64,000 nt of DNA from Symbiodinium sp. CCMP2592 (GCA_905221615.1 CAJNDT010000946.1:839865-903864), one strand, 5' to 3'; counted from the stretch's first letter, positions 10,852 to 22,199 are shown. Numbers and translations are program-made. The notes: generated by a model from the letters alone, not told the origin.

Positions 10852-11533
10852 AGTTAGGGCCTAGGATTCAGAGGCTTTCGGGCTTAGGGTACATGTTCCA
10901 AGACTGGTACAGCAAAGTAAAGACCCCCCCAGCGACCAAACCTCTCGGTCCCAAAAGACCCTAAAACTCGAGACTCTGAGCCGATGCGGCTATGAGCATT
11001 ATTGTTGTTGTAAACATGGCTTCACCGTTCTTGCTACAATCATTTTAAGCTAAATGAATGAATACTATGTAAACAGTGTTATTCTCATTGTTAGGAACAT
11101 TTTTTGCCGGGGGTTAAACTTTTGCTTGTAAACGGCGTCGGTGTTTACTGAGCCTCGAGCACCTCTCTAGTGAAATGAATACGTGCAGTCAGAGGTGCAC
11201 CGGAAGAAGAAATTAAGCCTTAAAGTCCAACAGCCCCCACGCACTCTCCCTACAGCCCTAAATTTTGTCAATCTCGAATCGCTAGACTCTCCATTTTGAC
11301 AAGCCAGCCTACAACTTACGAGCCGTAGCATCTCTCAAGGAGCCAGGAAAAAATGTGTCCGGGCTAAAGAGCTGCAGGCTGTTCCTTTGGAGTGTTTGGT
11401 GGGCTGCAGGGCTTATGAACTATTTTGTAGAGGTTGGAGCTACAGGTAAGTATAGGTAGTATATAGGTCTACCTTAATCTACCAACACCTGCCTCTGCGT
11501 AGGCCTCCTTAGAAGTTCGTACTATGCTGAAGG

Positions 11534-11640
11534 CCAGACCTTCCAAAATACTTTAATCAAGAAATATACCTTAAGTCATAGTAGGATCCTTAACATGACT
11601 TAAGGTTTATTGGTTAATGAAGGGATTTTGGAAGGTCTGG
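11534..11640. mobile_element. foldback element, family 7 (CCAGACCTTCCAAAAT)
   Basis: Left arm CCAGACCTTCCAAAATACTT; right arm GGGATTTTGGAAGGTCTGG. Interior AAATATACCTTAAGTCATAG and AACATGACTTAAGG form an inner inverted repeat. Copies at 42993 and 53392. Confidence 0.9.
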
Positions 11641-11814
11641 AAGTCTCGTAACCCTATAACCCCTAAACCCTATGCCGAAGTCTCAGTTTTCATCAGGTCC
11701 ATGCATGCCTTTCACGGGCGCATCTGGGAGGCCTGGGAGTTTTCCAATTAAGGGTTATATGGGTTCTGTATAGGGTTTAGGGTATAAGGGTATATGGCAG
11801 GTACGTAGGCCTCA

Positions 11815-11885
11815 AAGTACCTATATAGGGACCCCGTTAAGGCCTAAGTACCTATACTGTAAATGGGCACATGGAGTCTTGAGGT
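11815..11885. mobile_element. partial foldback element, family 4
   Basis: Carries the family core (AAAGTACCTATATAGGGACC and CCTAAGTACCTATACTGTAA, then GGGCACATGGA); the left arm is degraded. Confidence 0.45.
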
Positions 11886-12339
11886 TTGGCATCACCACAC
11901 TCACCTGTAGCCGAGAAAACCTGCCTTTTTAGTGTTTCCTTTTAGCGGCTTCTATATATAGTTCCTTAAAAAGGTAGGAATTTTGGACCGCACCTAGGAA
12001 CTAATAGAAGTAGTAAGAAGCACTCAGAAATGGAAGGATGCTGAGAACCTAGGTTCAAGTTGAGAAGCATGTCATTGCTTCGAATGAAGAGTTTCCGTAG
12101 ACCCACTAAAGCAAAGACTTGCTCATGTATTTGCTATATAACAAATACTTTGCTATAACTTACCATCCCGCTAGTGGCAGTATGCATGGATCTCCATCTG
12201 GAGCGCCACAGCCTCATATGGCTTGTGTCTCAAGCAAATGTGGCTTGTGTCTCGAAGTAAATGTTCATGAAACGTTTACAGTTTCGGACGGTAGATGTAG
12301 TTAGCCCCAAACCCTCAGCACTATTAGCTCTTTTTACAG

Positions 12340-12420
12340 TTTTGGCGTACGAAGATGAGACTTTCCGTGCATTTTCTTCCCGGCCATCTCCCTCGCATCA
12401 CTCCGCGCTACACCCACAGC
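12340..12420 (+). CDS. candidate exon after a strong acceptor
   Basis: The acceptor GCTCTTTTTACAG ends at 12339. Downstream, one frame reads LAYEDETFRAFSSRPSPSHH to a TAA; a second frame (RLSVHFLPGHLPRITPRYTH) is also open. The pyrimidine tract is the main support. Family unknown. Confidence 0.35.
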
Positions 12421-12465
12421 GATAACTGCAATGGATGCTGCGGTACTTGGAGAATGTATGGGTAG

Positions 12466-12690
12466 ATACCTTGAGATCCTCATACCTCTTAATTGAGGAA
12501 CATGCCTTGAATCATAGTATTAAGCCCCCTATAGTTTACGATGTATTCCTTAATTAACAGGAACATACCTTAAACCATAATACTAATCCCCCCTATAGTT
12601 TACGATGTATGCCTTAATTCAGAGGTATTGGGATCTCTTTCGCATAGGTTTTTAAATACCTATGTATTCCTTAACCAAGAGGTATTGGGA
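12466..12690. repeat. tandem family-7 inner arms
   Basis: Alternating AGGTATTGGGATCTC, ATTCCTTAATTAA.. and CCTTAAACCATAATA units give two nested palindromes, about twice the length of a simple family-7 element. Confidence 0.6.
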
Positions 12691-12764
12691 TCTCTGGATA
12701 GGCAGAGACCTGACCGCTGGTGTTCCCGGCAGCGAGTCGGAGGGGGGTTGAGTTCGTGTTGAGG

Positions 12765-12872
12765 GTTTTAGGGTTTTAGGGGTTTAGGGTTTAAGGGTTA
12801 CTGTTAGGGTTTAGGTGATTAGGGTTTGGGGTTTAGGGGTTTAGGGGTTTAGGGTTCAGGGGTTCAGGGTTT
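12765..12872 (+). repeat. degenerate TTTAGGG tract
   Basis: About 14 TTTAGGG-like units with G-run length variation. Confidence 0.8.
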
Positions 12873-12879
12873 ATTGTTT

Positions 12880-13300
12880 TGGGAATTCTGTGAGGAGAAC
12901 CCGCTGCAGGGTTGCACAGACGCTAAGGCGAACGGCTTCGAGAGTATTGTGGCAGTGCGGGGCAGTGACTCGCCCCTCTCAAATACGAGGTTCTCGACAG
13001 GTCGATATTTCGAATGGCTTTCATGCTCGGCTACGCGCGGGCAGGTTCCGCTGGAGATCAGAGCATGATACAGCGGTATCGCGACGCGGGTCACTCCATC
13101 CCCACCCATTTCGATTGGAGCAGGAAATCCTGACCAAGAAAATAAACCTCGACCAGGAGAAGAAGTCGAAGCTGGAGGTGACGGCGCTCGTTTAGGGTTT
13201 AGGGTTTGGGGTACAAGCTCACGAAAGTCCTGACATACATAGCCGCAGAGCTGCGCGGCAAAAACTTGCCGTGCAAGCCTGCTGACGTGTTTCAGCGGGG
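12880..13300 (+). CDS. candidate exon pair, unknown protein
   Basis: Two coding-like segments flank a 20-bp TTTAGGG remnant at 13191-13210. The first ends in a charged segment (EQEILTKKINLDQEKKSKL); the second begins YKLTKVLTYIAAELRGKN. Both have coding-like composition, and charge spacing suggests a coiled coil. The in-frame TAG at the TTTAGGG remnant means they cannot be one exon as written. Confidence 0.35.
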
Positions 13301-13430
13301 TCGAGGTTTCCACGCAGGACTCCAAGGAGTTCAGAGGTGCACGGGTGCCCCCGGAAAACCCCACGTGGGAGTCTCCGTGGGCCCCAGTGTCACGAAGTTT
13401 GAACTGCATTCGTTGTCCAGTGTCCTAATA

Positions 13431-13545
13431 TCCTAGTAGTAGGGCAGGTAACCTTTGACTTTTTTTGGGTGGTATAGTCCCTATATAATCCCTATATGAC
13501 CAAAAAGGTTAACCTTCAGTTCCCCATGATACCCGGCAAGTAGGA
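13431..13545. mobile_element. foldback element, family 13
   Basis: CCTAGTAGTAGGGCAGGTAA .. CCAAAAAGGTTAACC .. AGTTCCCCATGATACCCGGC then AAGTAGG, matching 1122, 40822 and 52679. Confidence 0.75.
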
Positions 13546-13689
13546 GATAGTACCCTAAATAGTAGGATCCTTATGATAGCGACCCCAAAATAAGGTACCC
13601 CTAATTGTCTGGTGTTGGCCCAGCTGTGGGCCAACCAGACGAGGGTGCTGATTGATTTTCAGCCCAGGCTCTGCTCGTGTAGGGGCCTC

Positions 13690-13770
13690 AATAATTACCT
13701 GTTACTGCTCTGGGGGGTTATAGTATAACGGGCCCCAAAACCCTATTCTGATAGTTAAGGCCCATAGAAT
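13690..13770. mobile_element. foldback element, family 12 (GGCCTTAATAATTA)
   Basis: GGGCCTCAATAATTACC at the left, CCCTATTCTGATAGTTAAGG then CCC at the right, with GGGGTTATAGTATAACGGGC inside. Copies include 28104, 34620, 38703, 50612, 52170 and 53100. Confidence 0.65.
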
Positions 13771-13789
13771 ATGGGCATCAAAACCACTT

Positions 13790-13895
13790 GCAGTTGCCTC
13801 AACGATGCCCACGTGGGTGTTCTGCCGGAGATGTTGACGCGGTTCATCAGAGCCGACATTGATGCTGACATGGCCGGATTTGCCTCAGCGACTAA
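13790..13895 (+). CDS. probable exon, unknown protein
   Basis: Starts after CCACTTGCAG. Frame reads ..CLNDAHVGVLPEMLTRFI then RADIDADMAGFASAT, strongly coding-like. Followed by CCCTAAA repeats. Family not recognised; there is no clear catalytic motif. The alternating acidic residues could fit a calcium-binding loop, but this is weak. Confidence 0.45.
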
Positions 13896-14865
13896 ACCCT
13901 AAAACCCTAAACCACTAAACTCTAAACCCTAAACCCCTAAACCCTTAAACCGTAAACCCTAAACCCGGGCACGCTCCAGATGCACGAGAGTGTTTCCCTT
14001 CGTTTCAATGTTTATAGAGCTTAGGGTCCAAACTCTATACATCCCTAGTCCCCAAAGCCTGAACCCGACAAGCAACCAAGCAACGGCCTCGCGAAAGCTA
14101 AGTTGGGGCTTCGCGGAGCTTATAGCCAACAGCCCCTACGCACTACAATGAAATAGCATTTTATGCTTCTTTCTCCCTGGTTACTTAACAGCCCAGTAAA
14201 CCGTATATAAACCTTCAGCAACCAAACAAGAAGCGAAACTCCGAAATTGCCTGCAGGTGACCACTTCTCCCTCAGCCGTTCAGCCTCTCCAGCGCCAAGA
14301 CTCCAATAGGATTCAGCTTAGGGTTTATAAGTGTTTAGGATTTATGAAGGTATAAGGCCAAGCTTTGGGCTTATGGTTTACGGGTTTAGGATTGAGTTTT
14401 TGTTGAGGGCTGTCCCTGTTATCGTATATACTTTGGTAGTTTTGGGCTTTGGGGTTGGGTGATCAGTGTGTGACTGTACTTATAACCTGCTTAATTACAG
14501 TCCCAAGACCACCACCTTCGAGGAAGTGCCTGTAGATCTTCAGTGTTAGCCTGTAGACAAGCAAGAGGCCCAACTCATTAGCTCACTTTGCCGCCTGACT
14601 TCCTTTAGGTGGCCTTCACATACCGGTGTCTCTTTGCTTACGGTGCGACAGATTTTTAGGTGTATGTCGGGCTTTTATAGCTCGGCGTGTCTTCCAAAGT
14701 CAGATGCGGTCATCATACAGAAAACCCCCGAAGGTCCAATGCAACTGTATGGTAGAATGTAGAGTCTCCATAGTTGGAATTACTATTATGATTTGGGAAA
14801 GTATCCCCCATAACAATACCTAGGACGCGTTGGGGCCGTAAACATATGTAACATTCGGGCCCGAA

Positions 14866-14966
14866 CCCGTGCTCGCGGCTTCATCGGCCGAGGCCGCTTC
14901 CTTGCCCGCTCGCTCCGGGGAGTATCTCGACCATGCCGACTCCGACAGCATCATGGGCGAAGTCCA
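14866..14966 (+). CDS. probable exon with GT donor, unknown protein
   Basis: Of three frames only one has typical coding composition (PVLAASSAEAASLPARSGEY then LDHADSDSIMGEVQ). It ends GTCCAG followed by GTGCGAGG, a normal donor, and TTTAGGG-like sequence follows. Product unknown. Confidence 0.5.
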
Positions 14967-15126
14967 GGTGCGAGGATAGGGTTCAGGCTGCGGGGCTTAC
15001 GGTTTATCTACGTTCATTATAGCATATTCCCGAAGAGCCCATGGACTTAAATGAATAGTGTAAACTTTTTGCCACATTGCTCAGGCTGCTAAGGACTTCA
15101 CGTGGATCGTAAGGAGCCCCGTGACA

Positions 15127-15243
15127 CCTTCCCAAGAGGGTCCATAGATACTACTATTATGGACTTAGGTCCCCACAGTCATTATTAGGATGGTCAACTT
15201 TGGGGACCTAAGTCCACGATGGTAGTGTACATGGACACTCTGG
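15127..15243. mobile_element. foldback element with GGACTTAGGTCCCC arms
   Basis: Inner arms GGACTTAGGTCCCC and GGGGACCTAAGTCC are near-perfect inverted repeats; outer arms AGGGTCCATAGATACTACTA and GGTAGTGTACATGGACACTC pair imperfectly. Single copy in this window. Confidence 0.7.
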
Positions 15244-16129
15244 CTTTTTGAACCAGATTAAGTTGAATTTTCCGCTTCGAGGGTCGCGGTGGACTTTTGG
15301 TGGCCGGAGGTTAGAAGAGGGTTGTGGGGTCTAGTGTCTGTCTATAGGATTTTATTATTTGGGGTTTGCGACTGGGACTTTGTTTTCCGTGTCTAGGCTC
15401 TCCATCACGACGTTTGCTTACTATTCTAGCAACCGAGAGTTGGCGAATCAGGCGTCATGAAGAGTTCTACTACTCACGTTATGGTTCCCTTCTTCGGAGA
15501 TGTCGCTGTCGGTTATGATACATAATAAGCAAACACATGCATGTATGATGTGTATATGCATACAATATACATACACAGCTGTGGGTCGAGACATCTGGCG
15601 GTCTCTGTATTTCTGTGAGGAAGCCTCGAACACTACTACGTACTTCAAGCACAGAGCAGCTAGCGATAAACCAAGAGCAGCATCTTAAACTCCGAAACCT
15701 AAACACGAAAGAGACGAAATGACGAATTCTTTGTTTTCCTGGTGCATATTCCCTATACATCACAGACCCGTCACAGCACAGCAGCTGCCTGCACTCTGGC
15801 AGCCACAGAAGGAAGCAGCCTGATTGTAACAGGGTTTCAGTGACCTCTACTGTCATTGATAAGCAAAACATCGCAGAAGGAACGCCATAACTCCCATGTT
15901 CCCTTCATTTATTGTAAGGTAGGTTGCAGGTTTTATGCATCAGCTGGTCCCAGGCTAAGATTGTAAGTGTCAGGGCTAGATGCGTGAGGCTTCTAGTTTC
16001 TAGTGCTAAGGTATAGTATAGGGCTCAGAGGCCTGCAATCACTAAGGATTTTGAGAATGCCGGTGTTTGAACCAGAGGTCCAGGGTTTGAAGGTGTAGAG
16101 GGTTTAGAGTCAGAGGTTGTGGGTGTTCC

Positions 16130-16345
16130 GAGACTGGAGTTCTCCTATCCCAGGATTTCGGATTTCCGCATTATCCAGCAAGATTCTCGGCAGGATCGTA
16201 TACGTGAGATGGAAGCCCGTCTGACGATGGATGTGGAGAGTGTGCCGCTTTGGCTTAACTTCTGGTTGGCCAGATGCTTTCAATTGGCAGCTCATGAGGG
16301 CCCACAGTGCTTTGTACACTCAACATGCAGCCACATGTCTGACTG
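16130..16345 (+). CDS. candidate exon, charged helix
   Basis: Open for about 72 codons; the central part (SDFRIIQQDSRQDRIREMEA then RLTMD) is amphipathic and charged, consistent with a coiled coil. An overlapping minus frame is open too. Function unknown. Confidence 0.35.
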
Positions 16346-16384
16346 GTAAAAGTCATTGTTTGCTTCTGCTGTCAGCGTAGCTGG

Positions 16385-16657
16385 TTGATTGGGTGTTCCC
16401 CATGTGCTTGCTCCTCAAACCTTGCCTTTTTCCCACCACGAAGCCTGATACGCCTGCGCCCTGCACTCTACTTTGAGCCCCAGTACAACAAAGAGGCGAC
16501 ACCACCTGTCGTTGAGTCCAAAGCACGCGTCCCTAAGCAATCAATCCCAAGCCGGAGTTTAAGCAAATCTTGCGAAAGGGATCTATTCAATCGAACAGTT
16601 GACCCATACACAGCAGCTACACACATTGAACCCAAGAACACAAAACTCAGACTTTGA
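16385..16657 (+). CDS. candidate 3'-terminal exon, unknown protein
   Basis: Open for 90 codons to TGA, polar and basic (..FEPQYNKEATPPVVESKARV.., ..RTVDPYTAATHIEPKNTKLR..). One of the longest frames outside repeats. Not recognised. Confidence 0.4.
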   Translation: MIGCSPCACSSNLAFFPPRSLIRLRPALYFEPQYNKEATPPVVESKARVPKQSIPSRSLSKSCERDLFNRTVDPYTAATHIEPKNTKLRL

Positions 16658-16810
16658 ATAAGACGACCCTGACACCACCGACGGACTAAAACCCTAAGAC
16701 CTTACTATGCCTCACCGTAAACCCTAAGCCCAAAACCCCAAACCTTAATCTCCATTATTGGCCAAGCTAGGGCGGACAGAGAGCAAAAAGGAGCTCAACA
16801 ACAAGACACT

Positions 16811-16909
16811 TACCCTAAGGGTCCATGTACGTAAATAGTATATACATTGGCCTTAAAGCACTCCATTGGGCCCAAAGTATATACTATTTGGGTACATGGA
16901 CCCTCAGGG
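16811..16909. mobile_element. foldback element, family 4
   Basis: ACCCTAAGGGTCCATGTACG at left, GGGTACATGGACCCTCAGGG at right, TAGTATATACATTGGCC inside. Confidence 0.85.
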
Positions 16910-17049
16910 TAATAATCAAAACCCCTGAGATCGCCTGAACCACAAATCCTTATCCCGGTCTTTCGACTCTGGGTTAAAAACCCCAACCCTAAACTCCAAA
17001 CCCTAAGCCTCTAACCCCTGAACCCCAGAACCCCAAAACCCCTAACCCC

Positions 17050-17144
17050 TACCTTAACCCCGAATAACCGACCCTTTTAAGGACTTATGTGAGGAAATCA
17101 TAGTAAGGAACCCCAAAAAAGGTAGGTTATTCAGGGTTAAGGTA
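17050..17144. mobile_element. foldback element, family 14 (ACCTTAACCC..GGGTTAAGGT)
   Basis: Left ACCTTAACCCCGAATAACCG, right GGTTATTCAGGGTTAAGGT. Interior CTTATGTGAGGAAATCATAG resembles the copy at 46603. Confidence 0.85.
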
Positions 17145-17329
17145 AACCCCCGACCCCCCTAAATCCTAAACCCTAATCCTAAACCCTAGACCGCTAACCC
17201 CTAAACCCCAAAGCCACCAAAAGCCATTGAGACCCCCGAAAGCCCAGGATGCCCCGCATGGTCACTGCAACCACCTGTCGCTCCGGGAAGTCCGGCCCGC
17301 TGCCCCAGCACGATTAGGGTTGAGAGGTT

Positions 17330-17520
17330 TACGGGTCTAGGATTTTAGGGTGTTGGGGCATGGGGTTTAGGCTTTAGGGGTTTAGGGTTTAGGATTTTGG
17401 GGCATGGGAGTTTAGGGTTTAGGGTTTTGGGGCATGGGAGTTTAGGGCTTAGGGTTTTGGGGCATGGGAGTTTAGGGTTTTGGGGCATGGGAGTTTGGGG
17501 TTTAGGGTCTGGGAGTAGTG
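17330..17520 (+). repeat. 27-30 bp tandem repeat built on TTTAGGG
   Basis: About five units of TTTTGGGGCATGGGAGTTTA plus GGG..TTTAGGG. A higher-order repeat that grew from the telomere-like heptamer. Confidence 0.8.
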
Positions 17521-17842
17521 AAGTAGGGCTTTAGGGGTTTAGGGGCTGAGTAGTTTTTGGGGTTTAAGGCTTTTAACGGGTTCAGAGTTCAGGTGGGGAA
17601 TAGTTATGGGGTGTGAGTGTTTCGGGCTCAGGGTTGGCAACCCCAAAGTCTAAAGCGTAACCCCTGGTTTTTTCCCCTGCTGATCCATGTACCCCAAGAC
17701 TATGTACTTTGACCTTTTGTAGCATCGTCCCTACATAGGTACTCTAGGGCTAAAAATATAGTATAGACGTGTTGTACATGGGCTTTAGAGTTTTTCGGTC
17801 TTCGGGATGATTGGCCTAACTAGAAAGGTCACAAGGAGACAA

Positions 17843-17950
17843 CTACGGTTGATGATATAAATCCTGCATTCCCCATAATGGGGTATATACCATAATTTCC
17901 ATAGTTTAGGGTCCGTAAGGTAATGCAGGATTTGTATCATGAACAGTAGT
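17843..17950. mobile_element. foldback element, family 1
   Basis: Left CTACGGTTGATGATATAAAT, right ATTTGTATCATGAACAGTAG; interior in the opposite orientation to the 38468 copy. Confidence 0.9.
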
Positions 17951-18779
17951 ACTCCCTTCGGTTGATGAGAGCATGTCAGACTTCGGGCTTGCAGTAAGAA
18001 TTCGTCTCTTTAGGCGTTCTTGCTTTGATGGGATATAGGTCTGGTATAGGGATGTTTTGCTCAATTGCACCAGGTGATTGTGGGATTTTGGTGTTTTGGT
18101 TGTAGCCTAAACCCTACACCCCACACCATAAACTCCCCCTTAACCCTAAACCATAAAAACCATACACCCCAACACCCTAAACTCTAAGGCCTATATACCC
18201 TAAACCCTTAAACCTCTACACCCCAAACTCTAAGGCCTATATACCCTAAACCCCTATATTAAACTCTAAAGCCTGTATACATACCTACAGCCCAATGGAT
18301 CGATCGACGTGGCCTTTGAACACTTGACCCCAACCCTAAGGGTCCATGCCCTGAGGGTCCTAACACTTCAGGGAACCTGAGACTGTAGGATTTCTGAGAC
18401 CCCAAAGAGTCCCAAGGGCTCTTCCTTTCCGGACCCTCCTAAGGAGATACCTGGACCCTTAGGGTGTACACAAATAGTAGAAACTTCGTCACAAGAGTAC
18501 CTACTTATCACCACTCTAAGGCCAAAGTATATGATGCTTTGGCGCATGGACTCGTATACCCTAAACCCTTGTAGAACCCTTAACGAATCCTTTAAGGAAC
18601 CCTGGTCAGCTCCCTAAACCCTATACCCTCAACGCTAACACGAACCCCTTCCAAAGAACTAGTTCCGGTCGCGTTGCAGAGATTTCGCGGTTTTGGGGGG
18701 CCAGAGGGTTTGGGTTTGGGGGCTTGGTGGTTTGCGGCTGCGGGGGTGGGAGAGTTCAGGGGTTGAGTGTTCAAGCCGG

Positions 18780-18880
18780 AGTCAGAAAGGTGACAAGTCG
18801 CTTGCTCCCTGGATCTCGACGATGGACAGCGGCCACGGCATCCAAGCTGCCATGAGTTTGGGGCTTGGGAGCCGGCCCGA
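18780..18880 (+). CDS. candidate exon interrupted by an element
   Basis: Frame reads ..SLAPWISTMDSGHGIQAAMS then LGLGSRPEG on GC-rich sequence, running directly into a family-5 element at 18881. Downstream of the element I find no clear continuation. Product unknown. Confidence 0.35.
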
Positions 18881-18982
18881 GGGGGTTTCCGAAAATACAG
18901 GGTACCCCACTCCGGGGTCCCCATCATAAGTGTCCTACTATTTAGGGTACTATTTTAGGGTCCCCTATTTTCGGAAACCCCC
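18881..18982. mobile_element. foldback element, family 5 (GGTTTCCGAAAATAGGG)
   Basis: Left GGGGGTTTCCGAAAATACAG, right CCCTATTTTCGGAAACCCCC. Copies at 31916, 33727, 41405 and 46773. Confidence 0.9.
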
Positions 18983-19514
18983 AGAACGCGAACCCTAGAA
19001 CCCAGTCAACCCTGAAATCCGTATGTCTGAGCCAGATTAGTAATGGGTTTGTTGAGTTGAGGCCTGGTAGATGCTTGACTTTTTCCTTGGGTGTGCTGCT
19101 GTGTCTCCAACATACATTTGCTTTTTCGAAATCAAGGCTAAAAGTTCCACCGCAGTCCTGCCTAAGGTGTACCATGACGCCCCGCAAGTAGCTCAACAGA
19201 GTACTTGTGGTCCCTAGTGGGGCTTTGTTCGTGCTGGCTTAACGAAAAGATTGGAGGCTGCTATGTGGGGGGAAGCACCATATTCTCCGGATCCAGCATA
19301 GAACAGATGTTAGGGGTTTGTCCTCATTGGAAATTCGGGAATCAAGCTTCAGGCTCCGGGCTTAAGAAGACGAGCTGGCAGGGTTAGGTCAGCATTTACT
19401 CCGTTCCGCGGAAGCCATGTCAAAGACGCCTTCATCTTAATGGTTATACAAACCCTGGGGATCAACATAGCCCAAAAGCCTTATGTAGTATGGTCTTTGG
19501 CCCAAAAGCCTTAA

Positions 19515-19624
19515 TACATGGGTGGTTGTCAAAATTATGGTCCCTTTTGGGGTCCCTATTATAATACGGCACCTAATATTCAGGGTACCCAATTAGGGAC
19601 CATAATTTTGACAACCACCCATAT
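19515..19624. mobile_element. foldback element, family 8
   Basis: Left ATGGGTGGTTGTCAAAATTA, right TAATTTTGACAACCACCCAT: a 20-bp perfect TIR. Confidence 0.92.
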
Positions 19625-19805
19625 GAGTCCTTAGATCCCTGGGAAACACCCCTTGACTAGTCGAGACATCCTCAGATAATTGAGGAATAGATAATGTACC
19701 TTAAATCATACTAGGGACCCTAAACCCAAAACCCTAAAACCTAAACCCTAAACCCTAAACCGACCCTATTGTAATTTAAGGTATAGTCCTAAAATTACGG
19801 GGTTT

Positions 19806-19892
19806 TGGAGGCTCTGGGTACTGAGCCTCCAGCAGAGGCCCTTGGAGCCGGTGAAGCTTGGATTTCCGCACAGGGACGCGTCCCATCATAAA
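19806..19892 (+). CDS. candidate exon upstream of an element
   Basis: Frame EALGTEPPAEALGAGEAWIS then AQGRVPS is coding-like and stops at TAA within the sequence just before the element at 19903. A second frame (LSLQQRPLEPVKLGFPHRDA) is also open. Confidence 0.35.
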
Positions 19893-19902
19893 CTCTATAA
19901 CT

Positions 19903-20022
19903 TAGAAGCTGCCCCCACCTTGTAATAGTGGTATAGTGGGAATATGATAGGAGTATAATAGGGCCTTAATATAATCCTATATAATCCTTATGGTCACTAT
20001 TACAGGGTGGGGGCAGCTTCTA
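19903..20022. mobile_element. 120-bp foldback element with 10-bp target duplication
   Basis: TIR TAGAAGCTGCCCCCACCTTG at the left against GGGTGGGGGCAGCTTCTA at the right. Direct repeats CTCTATAACT (19893-19902) and CTCTATCACT (20023-20032) abut the two ends with one mismatch. No coding capacity. A related right arm (ACTATTACAGGGCGGGGGCA) is at 35273. Confidence 0.92.
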
Positions 20023-20032
20023 CTCTATCACT

Positions 20033-20160
20033 GTTAATCGCGAGCGTTCTGATTGCGATCTTACTGCGAAACCGCAAGAAGAAGTGGACAACAACAGCAT
20101 AAGCAATCAAGCTGTAACATCAGACCAGCACCATCCACCGGCAAGTGAAAATTAGGACAT
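20033..20160 (+). CDS. candidate terminal exon
   Basis: Two frames are open. One gives a hydrophobic segment followed by basic residues (LLIASVLIAILLRNRKKKW then a stop), like a membrane anchor with stop-transfer charges. The other is polar (..TAKPQEEVDNNSISNQAVTS..). Undecided. Confidence 0.3.
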
Positions 20161-20482
20161 AAGCAACAAACCACCATGCCCGAAACCAACAAAGTGCGAT
20201 AAGCCATCGTTTCACCATGTCCCAACCGCTTTGGCTCCTTGTCTCAAAGCCCCAAAACCCTGAACCCTAAAGCCCTGTGGCGCTAAGACCCCAGAACCAT
20301 AGCCCTACGGCCCTAAAGCACTAAAGCCCTGAACCCTAAAGCCCTATGGCACTAAAACCCTGAAGCCCTACGGCCCTTAAGCCCTGAAACGAAGCTCTGT
20401 TGCGACAACCCTCAGTCATCAGGTTTGCAAGAAACGCCCCTAAAGCCCGAAGCCATTGACGCGAAAATCCTAACGCTCTTAG

Positions 20483-20594
20483 TGCGGTTGATGATATAAA
20501 TCCTGCAGTACTCATAATATGGTTGAATATACCATAGTTCCCGTAGTCTAGGGTCATTAACATCATAAGGTAATGCAGGGTTATATCATCAACC
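20483..20594. mobile_element. foldback element, family 1
   Basis: Left GCGGTTGATGATATAAATCC, right GGGTTATATCATCAACCC. An extra ATTAACATCATAAGG lengthens the interior. Followed at 20677-20694 by an (AT)n run. Confidence 0.9.
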
Positions 20595-20814
20595 CTAAAC
20601 CCTCAAACCCTATAGATCTCTCAACGGCACCCCCTAAGGGTATCCTTATAGATCCCGTTTAAAGGAACTCCGGGATATATATATATATATATATCATCAT
20701 CATCAACCGTAGTGGGTATTTAGGGCTATTCGGGGACCCGGAATATGCAGCAATATGAGGCGATGAGCAGCACCACCAGAAGTATGGCAGCAAGGACTTG
20801 TGCTTCAAAGCCCC

Positions 20815-21030
20815 TCGGTTTAGGGTTCAGGGATTTCGGAGTTTAGGGAGTTTAGGGTTTAGGATTTTTAATTTACAAGGGTTTAGGGTTTAGGTTATGG
20901 GGTTTAGGGTTTGGGTCATAGGGTTCGCGGTTTAGCGGTTTATAGGGTTGAGGGGTTGAAGGCTTGGGGTGTTGGTGTTTGAGAGCTGTGCGGGTCAAGT
21001 ATGTCGGGTTTTAGGGTTGAGGGTTTTGGG
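20815..21030 (+). repeat. degenerate TTTAGGG tract
   Basis: About 200 bp of diverged TTTAGGG units. Confidence 0.7.
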
Positions 21031-21551
21031 TTACAAGGCTCTCAGCTTGTAGCCCTTAACCTCGTGAGGTTTGTCGCAATCATGTAGCAGAATCCTAGCG
21101 CAAAGCACTTCGACGTGAGAGGCCGCAGTCCGTGGACCAGGGTCATCCGTCTGAGCCTTTTAAGCTTTAAGGTGTAGGGTTTAGGGCTAGGAAACTGGAC
21201 AAGTACGACTTGGTCGGCCGAAGGCGCTTCTTGAGCCTCGAGCCCAGACACTCATCATCATGCACCCTGGCCCTAGACAGAACTGGGGTGTACCCTAAGG
21301 GTCCTAACACTTTAGGGAACCCAAAATGTAGGATTTCTGACCCCAAGGAGACCCAAGGGCTCTCCCTAGGAGATTCCGGACCCTCCTAAGGAGATGCCTC
21401 TAAGGGCATGCAGAAGGCCTCAGCATGGTAAGCAGAAGCCTCGCATCATGCCCTGAGCAATGCCCAGCAGACCCTACACGCTAACACCCTAAGCAGTAAG
21501 CCCCGAGACCCTGAACCCCTTCAAACTATTCCTCAAACCCTAAATCGTAAG

Positions 21552-21649
21552 CCGAAAAGATCACCAAGGTCCCCTTCCGGCCTGCCGTGATCCTCACGCT
21601 GGCCTTGGGCGCTCTCCTAGCCTGTACCCTGATGCCTCCTGCTGGACAG
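21552..21649 (+). CDS. probable exon encoding a membrane segment
   Basis: Begins after AAATCGTAAG with two phase bases, then GAA AAG ATC ACC AAG, and ends ..CCTGCTGGACAG before GTTTCGGG, a normal donor. The peptide has basic residues (EKITKVPFRP) then a hydrophobic run (AVILTLALGALLACTLM), which fits a signal anchor. CCCTAAA-like intron lies upstream and TTTGGGG-like intron downstream. It resembles the first membrane segment that precedes Cache domains, but I cannot link it to the cyclase gene because the ankyrin gene lies between. Confidence 0.55.
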
Positions 21650-22199
21650 GTTTCGGGTTTTGGGTATAGGAGGGGGCTGAAAGGGCGTTCTGGACTTTGT
21701 GGCGTGGGTTTTTTGAGGGGGTTTGCGGTTCCGGGCTGTGGGATTCAGGGAGCATTTTCAAGCTTGCGTTTCAGGGTTGAGTGACGACGATAGCCCATAA
21801 TATGTCCCCTGAAAGTCTTGTATGTGTATCCCATAGCATTACCCAACAAACCTTTTCTGTTGATTAAGCCTTAGGTTGATTGTTATCCCTCCTCTCGAAA
21901 CTGGCGGCCTGAAACTGAAGGCCACCCTGGACCCCCCGAAGTAACCCCCTAATAAGGCCCAAAAGGATCATAAAGGCTCTCTCAAAGGGTACTTGGGTGG
22001 TCCTGGATAAGCTTAAGCCTTAAACCCTGAACCCAAGTATCTTAACCCCTGAAGCACCAGAAGCATTGACTGAACGACGCTATCGGAAGCCGAGGTTCTT
22101 GCCTCTGCTGGAGTTCACCTCCCAGCTGACGACGCAAACAACCCAGCCACTGGGCTTATAATCTCCCCGTAATCCGCAGCCCTATTTCGTGCATGTAAT

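Noticed and set aside
13206-13436. Similarity of GPSVTKFEL to a motif of FtsK-type DNA translocases
   Set aside because: Only a few residues match, another frame across the same DNA looks at least as coding-like, and no Walker motif is nearby.
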